64,000 nt of DNA from Cyanodermella asteris (lineage: Eukaryota; Ascomycota; Lecanoromycetes; Ostropales; Stictidaceae). The translations under genes and the position numbers were made by a program. A model generated the notes under the pieces. The model ran no database searches. It saw only the letters and a list, made by a program, of their open reading frames with translations, and was not told the origin of the DNA. Every line of letters begins with the position of its first letter. The stretch's first letter is position 1. The stretch is from the NCBI GenBank assembly GCA_900618795.1, contig UYJD01000012.1, positions 878,531 to 942,530 of the forward strand. The letters run 5' to 3'. Below are positions 1 through 9,263 of this stretch, piece after piece.

Positions 1-1212
1 ACATACAGATCATGTATTGCCTATCTTAGCACTTTTCTTCTTCTTACATACGCTCAGCTCATTTGATCCTGTCTAATACTCCGGCATATCTTTTCTACAA
101 TTACGCGATTACGTAACCTCCACACATATTTAAAGTGAAATGCTCGCTCTTAATTAAAGCTTTTATATCGAGTAGACGATAATTCTATTTAGTTATAGCT
201 TTATGTAAGTTGCTATTACCTTCTACAGCTAGATGTTAGTCTGCCTGCTACTGTTTTTTGCTGCTTGCTTACACAATCTACTAAGACTTACTAAAATATC
301 CTTGAGCTGTACAGCTGTAGTACTTTCAGTTATCTTTGCTACCGCTAGTGGCTACTACAAGTATAGTACTAGAATCTAGAAGAAGACTACTCTTGCAAAT
401 AACAGCCAAGTACTTCTTGAGAATATCTTAAAGTACCATCCCGGCTTAGCAACGTCATATTTGAATAAATGCCAACATAAAATTACTGTAACATTGCTAC
501 GACATCGCGTCTCAATTGTGTTATTTTTGATTTTATCAAGCTCAGCGCACAGCGGCGCAATGTTACAGCTAGTTCACATGACTGTCATCAAATACATTAT
601 TGCAGCTTGTTTCAATGCTGTAATCTTGCTTTGGCATTGTGATTATATGATCACCAAGTACTGTCAAGTCTTAAGACGTGCTTTTTTTGCATAGTGATAA
701 TTGAGCAATTGAATTAAAGCCTTCAAACCTGGAAACACGAGTGGCAAAATCAATGTAAAGTGCTTAAATCTGTATTCTCCATGGCTTTGCACATCTCTGA
801 TGTAAATAATGCTGTATATTTAGCCAGATAGTAGCAATTTGGTACTGGAATTGAGTCGCGCAGTTGCTTGATTGCTCGACTAAATAGCTATGGTGTAGAC
901 TTTCTCCTTGACAATATACAGGTAATGTCTTGAGTGGCTAGGTGCCACCTGGCCACCTCGAGTCTTGGCTGACTTTCTTTCAGCACTTAGTGACGAAGGG
1001 ATTCAACCGTGAAAAGGCCCGTTACATGATCGACATGATATTTGCAAAAGAACGTGAACAACATGTCTACACATGCTTGCCTGAGTATCTAAGTATCAAG
1101 TGATATCTAATCTAGCTCAGGCTCATTACGAAACATCTATAGCAGAGTGTTCGTCGCCTCCGACGCTCCCGTCATCGCTTAAGGTACCAGCAGCTTCAGC
1201 TTCGACCTCATC
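1..1212. repeat. AT/TpA-rich, RIP-like repeat edge and gene-free flank
   Basis: The first ~900 bases are visibly richer in A+T than the rest of the window and full of TA steps (cta, tag, tac), with no ORF above 80 codons that looks coding. In filamentous ascomycetes this texture is typical of repeats mutated by RIP (C to T at CpA). No terminal repeats or coding domains can be recognised, so the element family is unknown. From ~950 to 1212 the composition returns to normal and becomes the 3' flank of the neighbouring minus-strand gene. Confidence 0.5.
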
Positions 1213-3189
1213 TCAGACATCATCGTTATCGCATCTAGCCTCAGCAATCATTTGCGATGTGCGTCCTGCCACCTGTGCTACCGCGTCACGCCTCTCATTT
1301 TTGTCTAGACCTGAAAGATCTGGCAGTGATGGTGGAGGCGCAGTTGCAGATAGAGCTCGACCAAGCGCCGTCGGAGCCATTTGAGCTTGGAGATAAAGAT
1401 TTGTGAACCGCTGTCCCAATTCAGCTATTCCTTTGGTCGAGATACGCTCATCCTCTACTTCCTCATCTCCGACGAACTGCTTGAGATCGTTGTCATCATC
1501 GACTCTGTGCTCGGCGCTGGTCAGGTACGACTGAGAAATGAATTGGCTGGCAAAAGCCTCCTCATCATCGTCATCACCGTCGCTCGGCGCTGCGTGTACC
1601 GTCTGTGCATCGGCGAGCCTCTTGTTTACTCGAAAAGCTTCCACAAGCTGCTTGGCCTGCGCTTGTTGGGCGTCTGTGTATGTTGCTATCCCAGGAGTTT
1701 GAGCTCTCATGATGACTTGGGTTCGCGGTCGATTCTGCACGTATTCAACTAGAGCATCGATCTCCTCTTCGGTACGAGCCACCCTTTGGTCCGGGAGCCC
1801 GGCAAGTCGTCTCTTACGATCCGTTTTGGCAGCCGCAAGCTTTTCCTTATTCTCAGCTTCTTCGCTCTCGTGTTCATGAATCGAGTTCCTTTGCCTCTCC
1901 ACCTCTTCTTCAAGTGCCTGCCGCTCTTGCTTGAGCTGTTCCAACTTGGTCATTTCAGATGCAAGCGCAACATATTTAACTCGCATATGTTCGAGGTTAA
2001 TGACATCGGCCTCCGCATTCCTGAGAATCCGTGGTTGCGTGACATAGCGCATAGCATCAGAGAAGAGGCCGGGCTTGATAGAGAGATTGATGATGTATGG
2101 CACAACGGTGTTCCAGCCGGATAGTAAGGCGCCAAATAAGGCCGTAGCAATGAGCTCGGTCAGGCCAGCAATTTTCGCATCAGTGTTGCTAATTGATGTG
2201 TAGATGTGTAGCTGGAGCAGCTCAAACGGTGCCAGTTGACCATTGCGGCTCATTTTCTCCATCCAAGCTCGAAAGAAAGCCATCATATCCGCAGTAGCGT
2301 AATTGCGAACGTGTTGCTTTAGTCGGTCTTTCACACTAGCTGCCCAGCCGACTTCAATTGGGACTTTTGTATGGCTGCGGTTCCGCTTGGTTCTCTCCAC
2401 CTTGTCGTGGTATTCAGTTTCAAAAGCGGTTGCCAATGCAACCATATCATCCTTCTTGGATTGTGTATCTGCATACCGACGATACGTTGCCGATGCGGCC
2501 GCGCCCTTCTCGTGCTTCAATAACCCCGGGAACATGCTATCCAGATCCGCTGCAAGGGCGTTGTCATTCGTGCCCGTCGCAGTCGCGTACCGCTTCATAT
2601 CTCGGGCCAGCTGGGAGATAGTCGTACCACTAAGCCATTTGCCAGTTGTCGAATCGCAACAGAAGTGAGCGTACGAGCCTGGCAATACTGTGGCGGGGTT
2701 CATGTACTTTCGCACAAAGTTCCTTGTTGCCGGGTCCGTCTTGATTTTCTGCGGAAGTGTGCCCTTGATAAGTTCCTCCGTAATGTCTCGGGGCAGCTGA
2801 ACGACATAAGCATACACATGCCCCTTATCATTGTCTATGTCATCCACGATTGTTGCCCAAGGGTTTCCCTTTTGTGCGTGCGTGCCGGTCGGAAGACGCT
2901 TCCTAGCCTCTTCGCCAAGAGCAGAAACGAGACCCATAAATCCATATTTGTGAAGCTCAGTTAAGAACGTAGCTTGCCTTGGTGTGAGGACAGGATTGTC
3001 GGGATTCGATATGCTTCGATACTGGTATTTCGGCTCTTGGAAATCCTGAAGGCTGGGACCAACGAACGGTGGCGGATGAATCGGTTCTGGAGGAGGTGGG
3101 CCTTGCTGTAGGACCCTTCTCATCGTGGTTGTGATCCTCGTGCTGTTGCTCAGCGCAGTATTCTGCGTGCCATTTAGCTGGGAAGACAT
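1213..3189 (-). CDS. Orphan 658-residue protein, possible GIY-YIG-like core
   Basis: This is a single uninterrupted ORF from an ATG at 3189; I do not recognise the family with certainty. What can be seen is a proline-rich N-terminus (PPPPEPIHPPPF), a globular region at ~60-400, a coiled coil at ~410-470 (EEEVERQRNSIHEHESEEA) and an acidic patch near 545 (DGDDDDEEAF). The segments GHVYAYVVQL (~124) and VGWAASVKDRLKQH (~285) have the order and spacing style of GIY-YIG/T5orf172 nuclease folds (a tyrosine strand, then G..a..v..RL..H), but this is only a pattern impression. The gene sits next to a RIP-like repeat, so it may belong to a lineage-specific or element-associated family. Normal codon use and length argue that it is a real gene. 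Confidence 0.6.
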   Translation of the reverse strand: MSSQLNGTQNTALSNSTRITTTMRRVLQQGPPPPEPIHPPPFVGPSLQDFQEPKYQYRSISNPDNPVLTPRQATFLTELHKYGFMGLVSALGEEARKRLPTGTHAQKGNPWATIVDDIDNDKGHVYAYVVQLPRDITEELIKGTLPQKIKTDPATRNFVRKYMNPATVLPGSYAHFCCDSTTGKWLSGTTISQLARDMKRYATATGTNDNALAADLDSMFPGLLKHEKGAAASATYRRYADTQSKKDDMVALATAFETEYHDKVERTKRNRSHTKVPIEVGWAASVKDRLKQHVRNYATADMMAFFRAWMEKMSRNGQLAPFELLQLHIYTSISNTDAKIAGLTELIATALFGALLSGWNTVVPYIINLSIKPGLFSDAMRYVTQPRILRNAEADVINLEHMRVKYVALASEMTKLEQLKQERQALEEEVERQRNSIHEHESEEAENKEKLAAAKTDRKRRLAGLPDQRVARTEEEIDALVEYVQNRPRTQVIMRAQTPGIATYTDAQQAQAKQLVEAFRVNKRLADAQTVHAAPSDGDDDDEEAFASQFISQSYLTSAEHRVDDDNDLKQFVGDEEVEDERISTKGIAELGQRFTNLYLQAQMAPTALGRALSATAPPPSLPDLSGLDKNERRDAVAQVAGRTSQMIAEARCDNDDV

Positions 3190-3580
3190 AGTTGCAGGTG
3201 AATCAAGCTGCTATCTAGCAAGTCAGTAATGGTAGGCAAGGTTGATGTAGTGTAACAAACTCAGTTCTTCTCAAATGCCGACTTTGCGAGTTAGCAAGCC
3301 TTAAGCCGCTTGCACACCAACAATTCTTTGTGCTACTGTTGAAATCCGGCGGGCGGCAAGGTTGGCTGGCTCGTGAAGACACGGACTTAAGATGTGCATT
3401 CGGAAGTCATATTATTTCCGAGTGCAGCTTCCAATAGTGAGATCTTTTTCAGCCTATTTCACATTAGCCTCGCTCTTTGAACACTTTTACGCTTCAATCC
3501 GATCAGCCACAATCCTTTAAGCAAATATGGCAGGCCGCCCGACTTAGCCTGTGTTCGGGCAAGCTAAATTAGCCCAGCCT
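3190..3580. promoter_or_regulatory. Divergent intergenic promoter region
   Basis: This 391-base space separates the start codons of two divergently oriented genes (ATG at 3189 on minus and at 3581 on plus). It contains no ORF of note and must hold both promoters. A short ATG-led uORF (ATGGCAGGCCGCCCGACTTAG, 3528-3548) lies just before the plus-strand gene. No specific binding site is claimed. Confidence 0.4.
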
Positions 3581-4802
3581 ATGCAGCTTCCTCCGGGTTT
3601 CCTCCCAATACCTGCAAAGGCAACAGAGGAACGAAAGCTCCAGGCCACCAAGGATTTCGCCCTAGGATTAAAGAAGCTGCTCGCAGTAGCTGAACCGGCT
3701 CTCGAGAACGCTGCGCAGATGCACCAGTTTCATAGCAGCTGGGGTCCTGAAGTTGCAAAGCTTACCGCCGAAGGCCTCGAGCACTGTCAAGCAGAGGTCG
3801 CAGCAACCAGGAAAGAGCTCACTCGGTGCCAGTGGCTGAAAGAAAACCGCCAGGAGCGGATTGACTGGCTACAAGAGCAGATTGAAATCATCCAAGTGGA
3901 TCTTGATTCCATGGGTATTAACAATCCAGAGTGGAGGGAGAAAATTGTCGCTACTATGGTGGCAATCGCTGAAAGTGCGTCTCTGACTGATGAATTGGAC
4001 GAGGCTACTGCCCCTGGCCTTGATGCTGCGTCCCAGGATGCTATAGCATCAAAGCGCAAACAATGGGAGGATGTACAGAAGAGGCAATATGAGCTTGCAG
4101 AACTCCCTCTTCAATGGAACGGGCATCTCACGGCAGCTCTCGAGGAGCAAAGCAGGACCGACGAGAAGACGTGGTCAACACACTTCGCGGGTCTGCAAGG
4201 TAGATTCCAAGAGAAGTATTTCCGGGATGTTGTTGTCCCTATGAAATTTGCGCGCTGTGTGGGAGTTATGGTGTATCATGAACGAGCACTGGCAGGATGT
4301 TGAGGAACAGGTTAAGGAGAAAGACGCCAAAATCAAGGAGCAAGCTGATGAGATCGAGAATTTGAAGAAGCAGAATGCCCAACTTACTAAGGAGCGCAAT
4401 GGACGCGACGTTCTGCTCGGCACAGCCTGCTCTGGACCTCTACCGTCTGGTTTCAACACGGTCCTTTCCCGACCATACCCACCAAGTACTGGCGACGAGA
4501 TGGAGGTCGTGTTGAATGAACACAATAGCGAACTGCCACCCGGATATGCTGTTTACGTCAACCCAGTTCCCGGAAATCGCATGGTAGCTCTCAAGAGCGC
4601 GATCCCAGGCCGTAGCGATCACCATATCCAGATCTTTGACAAGGGACTTGTGACTTTCGAGTTCCAGGGACACCGCAACTTAGAGATCTGGATCGCATTT
4701 GCTGGACTGGCCGAGCGATTATACCTTACTGCTGGACATCATGCAGAGGTCTATGCTCTTATGAAGTGGATTACGCAGGATGTTGACACCGACGGTGATT
4801 GA
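3581..4802 (+). CDS. Coiled-coil protein of a local two-member family, reading frame changes near 4245-4295
   Basis: Two plus-strand ORFs appear to be one gene. The first (ATG 3581; stop 4301-4303) gives a helical, Glu/Gln-rich N-terminal part. The second, open from 4245 to 4802, continues with a coiled coil (EEQVKEKDAKIKEQADEIE) and a C-terminal module (PLPSGF, then LPPGYAVYVNPVPGN). That module matches the C-terminus of the protein at 6095-6889 (PLPSAF, LKEGYAVYTNTGPGN), which supports joining the ORFs. The frames differ by one base. The most natural reading is a one-base indel between VVVPMKF and RAVWELW. A 37-base intron (4259-4295) would also restore the frame, but it has a poor donor (GTGGGA) and is shorter than any other intron here. 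No known function. Confidence 0.5.
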
Positions 4803-6094
4803 ATGGAGGCAATTTGATCCGCGATGGTTGCGTTCGCTCTGTAAAAGCTGTTGTATAATTAGTCCCCAAGCTCCACTCTGCTGACAAGTGATGTACTGTA
4901 TATTGAGGACATGCGAGCAGTCGGTAATTCAATACAAAAGAATCAGACATCTTCTCGTATTGCGGTAGTATCGTGCGAGTGCCATTCGCGGTAGAAACCT
5001 TGAATGACACTTCTGTATTATGAACGCAAAGCCGAAGCAAAGTTGTCGGCCAGCTCATTCTAGTTTCCATGTCTTGTCGAGGTATAGACGGAATCGTAAT
5101 GACGGAAGTTCGACGCAAAGGTTATATGTCGACGATAGGTCGCACCGTGTACTCGAAACGTGTTCATAGGGGTAGAGATCGCGGCATACCCCGAAGCTAT
5201 AACCCGAGGAGCCGAATGTAGTAGTCCTAGTGTCTGTGTCCAACAAAGAATCAATATCGCGACTGGCGGCGCACCGTGATGCGATGTATACATTTAGCTG
5301 TGTTCTGCTACCGTAGCTGCGGGAGATGGGGTCAACTTTTCATGTCTGGAACGTCGTAGCATGGTCCTTTTCTCCAGCTAGCTTGCAGTGAAATATCTAT
5401 ATAGATGGGACGTAGTCGTGGAGTGGTAACCAAGCTGGAGATATTACTTGGATAGGTGTGGTTTTCCTCAGGTCACAACGGGAGAATTACTTGTCCGTAT
5501 ACGGATTGGATTACCTCATCAGTGCCACAAATCGAGAATACGCACCACTCCTCCACAATCGCTTCCGATGCAACGCAGCTTATTAGCAAACAACATCGGC
5601 AGCCGCAGTATGAGTAGAATGTCTTGACTTGTGGTATGCATGGCCTTCAGTCTCTATCCGGCACTTGAGCTGGTTGGGCTTAGCTTCACGCGTTTGGTTG
5701 GGTACACTCTCAGCACCTGTTGCTCCAAGATCATGACCTTGAACAGCTCAAAGATCAAACGATTCGGCTGGCAACCCATCAAACAATGTATTGAGCTAAC
5801 TTGTCAAAATGGTACAAGCAGAAATGGTCAATAGCTAGCTGTAGGCGTGGCCGTTCTCTGCATTTGCCGTGGGAAAGTTGTTCACTGAAAATCAATCATG
5901 AGAATGGTGAACAAACGCAATAGCCAGCAAGCTCAACCTTTCTCCGAGACACCAGATTGCCTGTTAGCTCCAGAGCCTTCCCAAAGTCCACACATGGCGA
6001 CAATTTCAAATCGCAATCCGCAATTTCCCACGTCGTTTGGTGCCGCGCAGGAGAACTGCTAACGCTCTGCGTGACGCAATTTGATCGACAGTCC
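4803..6094. other. Intergenic space between convergent genes, nothing recognised
   Basis: These 1.3 kb separate the 3' ends of the two related coiled-coil genes. Only short ORFs without codon bias or family resemblance are present, and no tRNA-like or repeat structure is obvious. It should contain both terminators and polyadenylation signals. Confidence 0.5.
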
Positions 6095-6889
6095 TCAGAG
6101 CCTCGATATCACTCTGTATAGGCTCGATATCCTCTCATGTGAACACAGATGGTCAGTAAGCATGATGCGGTCGGCGAGATCACCGAACACAAGATACATG
6201 TCGCCTTTGTCTAAGATAATGTCGGTCGCAGATTTGTCCCAGATCTGAAGAAAGTTGGGCGTAAGCAGAACCAACGTGTTGTTGCCCGGCCCGGTATTTG
6301 TGTAGACGGCATAGCCTTCTTTAAGCGAGCTGTTGTGGCTGTTGATGACGATCACTGGATTGTCGACAGTGGCGGGAGGATGCTGGGGAAGCAAAAAGTC
6401 GGCGAATGCAGAAGGTAGCGGCTTTGCATCGACTGCCTTGAGAAGTTCGTCTCGGTCATCAAGCCGAGCGGTCAGCGACTGAATCTGTTTCTCTAGGTCG
6501 CTGATTCGGAGACGGAGTTGCTGGTCGGCTTGTTGCTTATCTTGATCGTTCTGGTCCAATGGCACGGTTGTGTCCAATGCCTTTGTCTTTGCGTTTCCCT
6601 CCATCTCGCTAACCTTTTCTTCTCTTGCTTTGACAGCCTCTTCGCGCGATTCGATGCTGGCGTTCTCCCGGACCACTCTGGCAATTGCATCTGCAGCACC
6701 GTTGACGCGTCCGAAGCATATTGCAGCTGCGTTCTCGACGCCTCGGGTGTATGCCTCTCGCAAATGTGCCGAGTCTCCTGACCAATGAATCAAATCCTGG
6801 AGGGCCGCTTTGACCTTTGGCACTGCTTGCGAAGCATTGGCGATTAGCTGGCTCGCTCTGGACAATTCACTGTCACCGGAAGATTCCAT
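6095..6889 (-). CDS. Coiled-coil protein, paralogue of the gene at 3581-4802
   Basis: This single-exon ORF is read from the ATG at 6889 (MESSGDSE, 264 residues). An upstream in-frame ATG at 6961 would add 24 residues but has a weaker context. The order is: an N-terminal helical region, a long charged coiled coil (EAVKAREEKVSEMEG; LRISDLEKQIQSLTARLDD), then a C-terminal globular module with PLPSAF, HNSSLKEGYAVYTNTGPGN and FGDLADRIMLTDH. The module aligns over about 100 residues with the C-terminus of the gene at 3581-4802 (PLPSGF, HNSELPPGYAVYVNPVPGN, FAGLAERLYLTAGH). No known domain is recognised. The shared pattern suggests tandem duplication followed by inversion and divergence. It is head to head with the gene at 7199. 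Confidence 0.65.
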   Translation of the reverse strand: MESSGDSELSRASQLIANASQAVPKVKAALQDLIHWSGDSAHLREAYTRGVENAAAICFGRVNGAADAIARVVRENASIESREEAVKAREEKVSEMEGNAKTKALDTTVPLDQNDQDKQQADQQLRLRISDLEKQIQSLTARLDDRDELLKAVDAKPLPSAFADFLLPQHPPATVDNPVIVINSHNSSLKEGYAVYTNTGPGNNTLVLLTPNFLQIWDKSATDIILDKGDMYLVFGDLADRIMLTDHLCSHERISSLYRVISRL

Positions 6890-7198
6890 AACGAGCAGAC
6901 TAATCGGCGGTGGTTTCAGTATTGAATTTTCGTCACGATTGGTGGCTCCTCGCAGGAGCATGTGTGCGCGTCGGATTCCGGGAGAGGCCGAAGAGCACAG
7001 GCTGGCATGAATGAAGGAGCCTTCCGCATTCGGAAGATTTGAGTAGCAGGCTGGGCACTAAGACTCAGAAGCTCGGACCCTAGAGCTTCAAGTTTGAATG
7101 CATCTGCCTCTCCTTGAAACACGCTTTGCTCCTGATCCCCTTCACTCACCTTGCCCGTCCAAATCCCACCGCAAACAACACTCAAACACTCACACAAC
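6890..7198. promoter_or_regulatory. Short divergent promoter between coiled-coil genes
   Basis: Start codons of two divergent coiled-coil genes lie 309 bases apart. The plus side ends in a CA-rich leader (repeated acac/caaac just before ATG 7199), a common fungal 5' UTR texture. Such a short shared region suggests coordinated expression of the pair, which is inference. Confidence 0.4.
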
Positions 7199-8053
7199 AT
7201 GGCGAGCTCAAACAACGACAATGCCCAGCCATCAGCTGCCCTACACGATGGAGCTCCACTGAACGTCGATACGTCCAAGGAAAGCGAAGCATCCCCGCAG
7301 ACAGCCTTGCCTGCAGCTGCAGCAGGCCAAACACCGAAAAGAAAGTCCATCCGAGAGAACATCGATTATCTCTACAAAATCGTGAATGACCGCGATGTGA
7401 AGAGGCAGCAGCAGAGAAGCAAACATGAATCTGTCGACAATAAGCTTCGTGATCGCATTGGTGATCTGCTAGCCGAGCTCACTGCGCCAGACGACACTAT
7501 TGCGGCCAACGACATCGAAGCGGGCAACGACATCGAAGCTGACATACCGGATTCACTCGAAGCCTTTCAGCAAGACTTTGAGATCCACCACGCTGGATTC
7601 GTTCAAATAATGGAGGCTATCGTGGAAGTGCCAGTCGAGGGTGAAGTTGCCGCCGCTTATGATGTTGCGAAGCGTAGCATCGAACGCTTCGGAGAGATGT
7701 TGAAGGCAAACAGAATGGGATCGCTGCTGGACATGGATGTTAACCAGATGCTCATGGATCTCTTGCACATCGCTTCAAACATGAAAGACTATGTCCTCGC
7801 GAAGCAGAGATCCGAAATTGCGTCCTTGAAGGCTACACTGGTAGCCCTTCTGAAAGCCCTACAGGTTCTAATGGACATGAACGAGATCAACGAGCTTGTG
7901 TTAGCCAGTGAGACTGGGGAGTTGAAGAGCGCGCTCGCACTTGTGGGCTTCCAGGCCGCACGCGCCGAGAGGGCCGCATATCTGATCAAGCTGAAGGCCT
8001 CGCGTGCCAACAAGACCGACACCAGCACTGTACCAGGCAACGCCAACAAGTGA
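7199..8053 (+). CDS. Hypothetical helical protein, 284 residues
   Basis: The ORF starts at ATG 7199 in a good context (cacaacATGGCG); earlier in-frame codons lack an ATG. The protein begins with a Ser/Ala/Asn-rich disordered stretch, followed by a basic-amphipathic segment (RENIDYLYKIVNDRDVKRQQ) and mostly alpha-helical sequence to the end (EIASLKATLVALLKALQVL). It has a near-duplicated short motif (AANDIEAGNDIEADI). No catalytic or membrane signature is seen. It does not clearly share the C-terminal module of its two neighbours, but its size, helical character and position suggest it is part of the same accessory group. Confidence 0.6.
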   Translation: MASSNNDNAQPSAALHDGAPLNVDTSKESEASPQTALPAAAAGQTPKRKSIRENIDYLYKIVNDRDVKRQQQRSKHESVDNKLRDRIGDLLAELTAPDDTIAANDIEAGNDIEADIPDSLEAFQQDFEIHHAGFVQIMEAIVEVPVEGEVAAAYDVAKRSIERFGEMLKANRMGSLLDMDVNQMLMDLLHIASNMKDYVLAKQRSEIASLKATLVALLKALQVLMDMNEINELVLASETGELKSALALVGFQAARAERAAYLIKLKASRANKTDTSTVPGNANK

Positions 8054-9263
8054 GCCGTCTCGCAACACGTTGCGTCAGCACACTTTTCCCACAAAGATCA
8101 TGTTGATGGAGGGCAAGGACCGAGGCCGGACGAAACAGCGGGATCGAAGGACAGGATCGAAGATTGACGACATTAAAGGATTGACAGGGGTTGTCAGCTG
8201 AAGCTGTACTGCTGCGAGAGGAGTAGTGTAGCACAAATTAACAATGCCATACCGTCACACATGCATTCGCATCAGTCCCTGTGAACGTAGCTGTGAACGC
8301 CGGGGAGATGACCAAGCCAGCCGAGCAGAGTTGGGGACCACGTAGAGCAGAGTTAAGGACCGCGTAAACCAGACCCAGCACCAAAGGTTAGTACGCGATC
8401 CGAAGCCTGGAATGTGTCGCTTGTCGGTGGGGAAGTGAAGCCGACTCGCGATCATCTTTCGGCAATCTTGAAGTTATTCAGCCGTGTGGTGTAGTGATTC
8501 CGGCTCGACAAACAACGAAAGGTACTCGTGCCATAGTTGTCTCCATAAGTATCGAACGATCTGTGCAACGACCGAGAGGTATAGATAGTGAAGTATTGAC
8601 CAAGGTACGCAGACAGGGACTCATACGACGACGTGCAGCTGTACCTAGCGAGGTGCCGACTGAGGTAGGGACCTGCGAGGACGTGCGGCGCTCCCTGGTG
8701 GGTATGGACCGGGTGTCGACTCTGACAGCAACTCCCGAATGTACTCAACAAAGTGACCATTGAGATACACCCATAACGACTTGCACTACATGGTGAGATT
8801 CCAGCCGAGTTGTGCGAACGTCCACTCCCGCAAGGACCCGCAGCACTACCGAACGGAGTAACGCCGCAACGACCTCGAGCGGTAGTCGTGATGCACCGAC
8901 CGAAAGGCACACCAGGAACATGCAGATCAGGTTTGCCCAACGGCTCGCAGCAATATCCCAGAGGCGTTTCCACACCTGTTGCAAGTTCCAGACGTGCACG
9001 GTCGTTCAACCCAACACCTTCAGACGTGATCAGCAACCCACGGCAAGCCGTAAATTTCGACGCAGGCAAGGATTCAAATGGACAAGAGACTCGAGTCGGA
9101 CAAGGGACAGCCCATCGCACTGACTGCTCACAGCACCGCAGGAACAAACACAAGGTGGAAGACAAGTGCATTTGGGATAACAAGATACACAACATCGCCA
9201 CAACCAAGATCGTCGCAGCTTCAACCGTCTTACCAAACAAGCAGTATGAAATCAGATATACCT
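8054..9263. other. 1.2 kb without a convincing gene, unusually open in several frames
   Basis: Between the helical-protein gene and the 3' end of the Zn-cluster gene, long ORFs exist on both strands and in several frames at once (for example 8452-9321 minus and 8810-9643 plus). Their translations are rich in Arg/Ser/Thr/Pro, show no domain, and run into the certain exon of the next gene. The sequence is poor in stop codons and rich in cgac/gagg-type words. I see nothing else that can be named. Confidence 0.4.
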
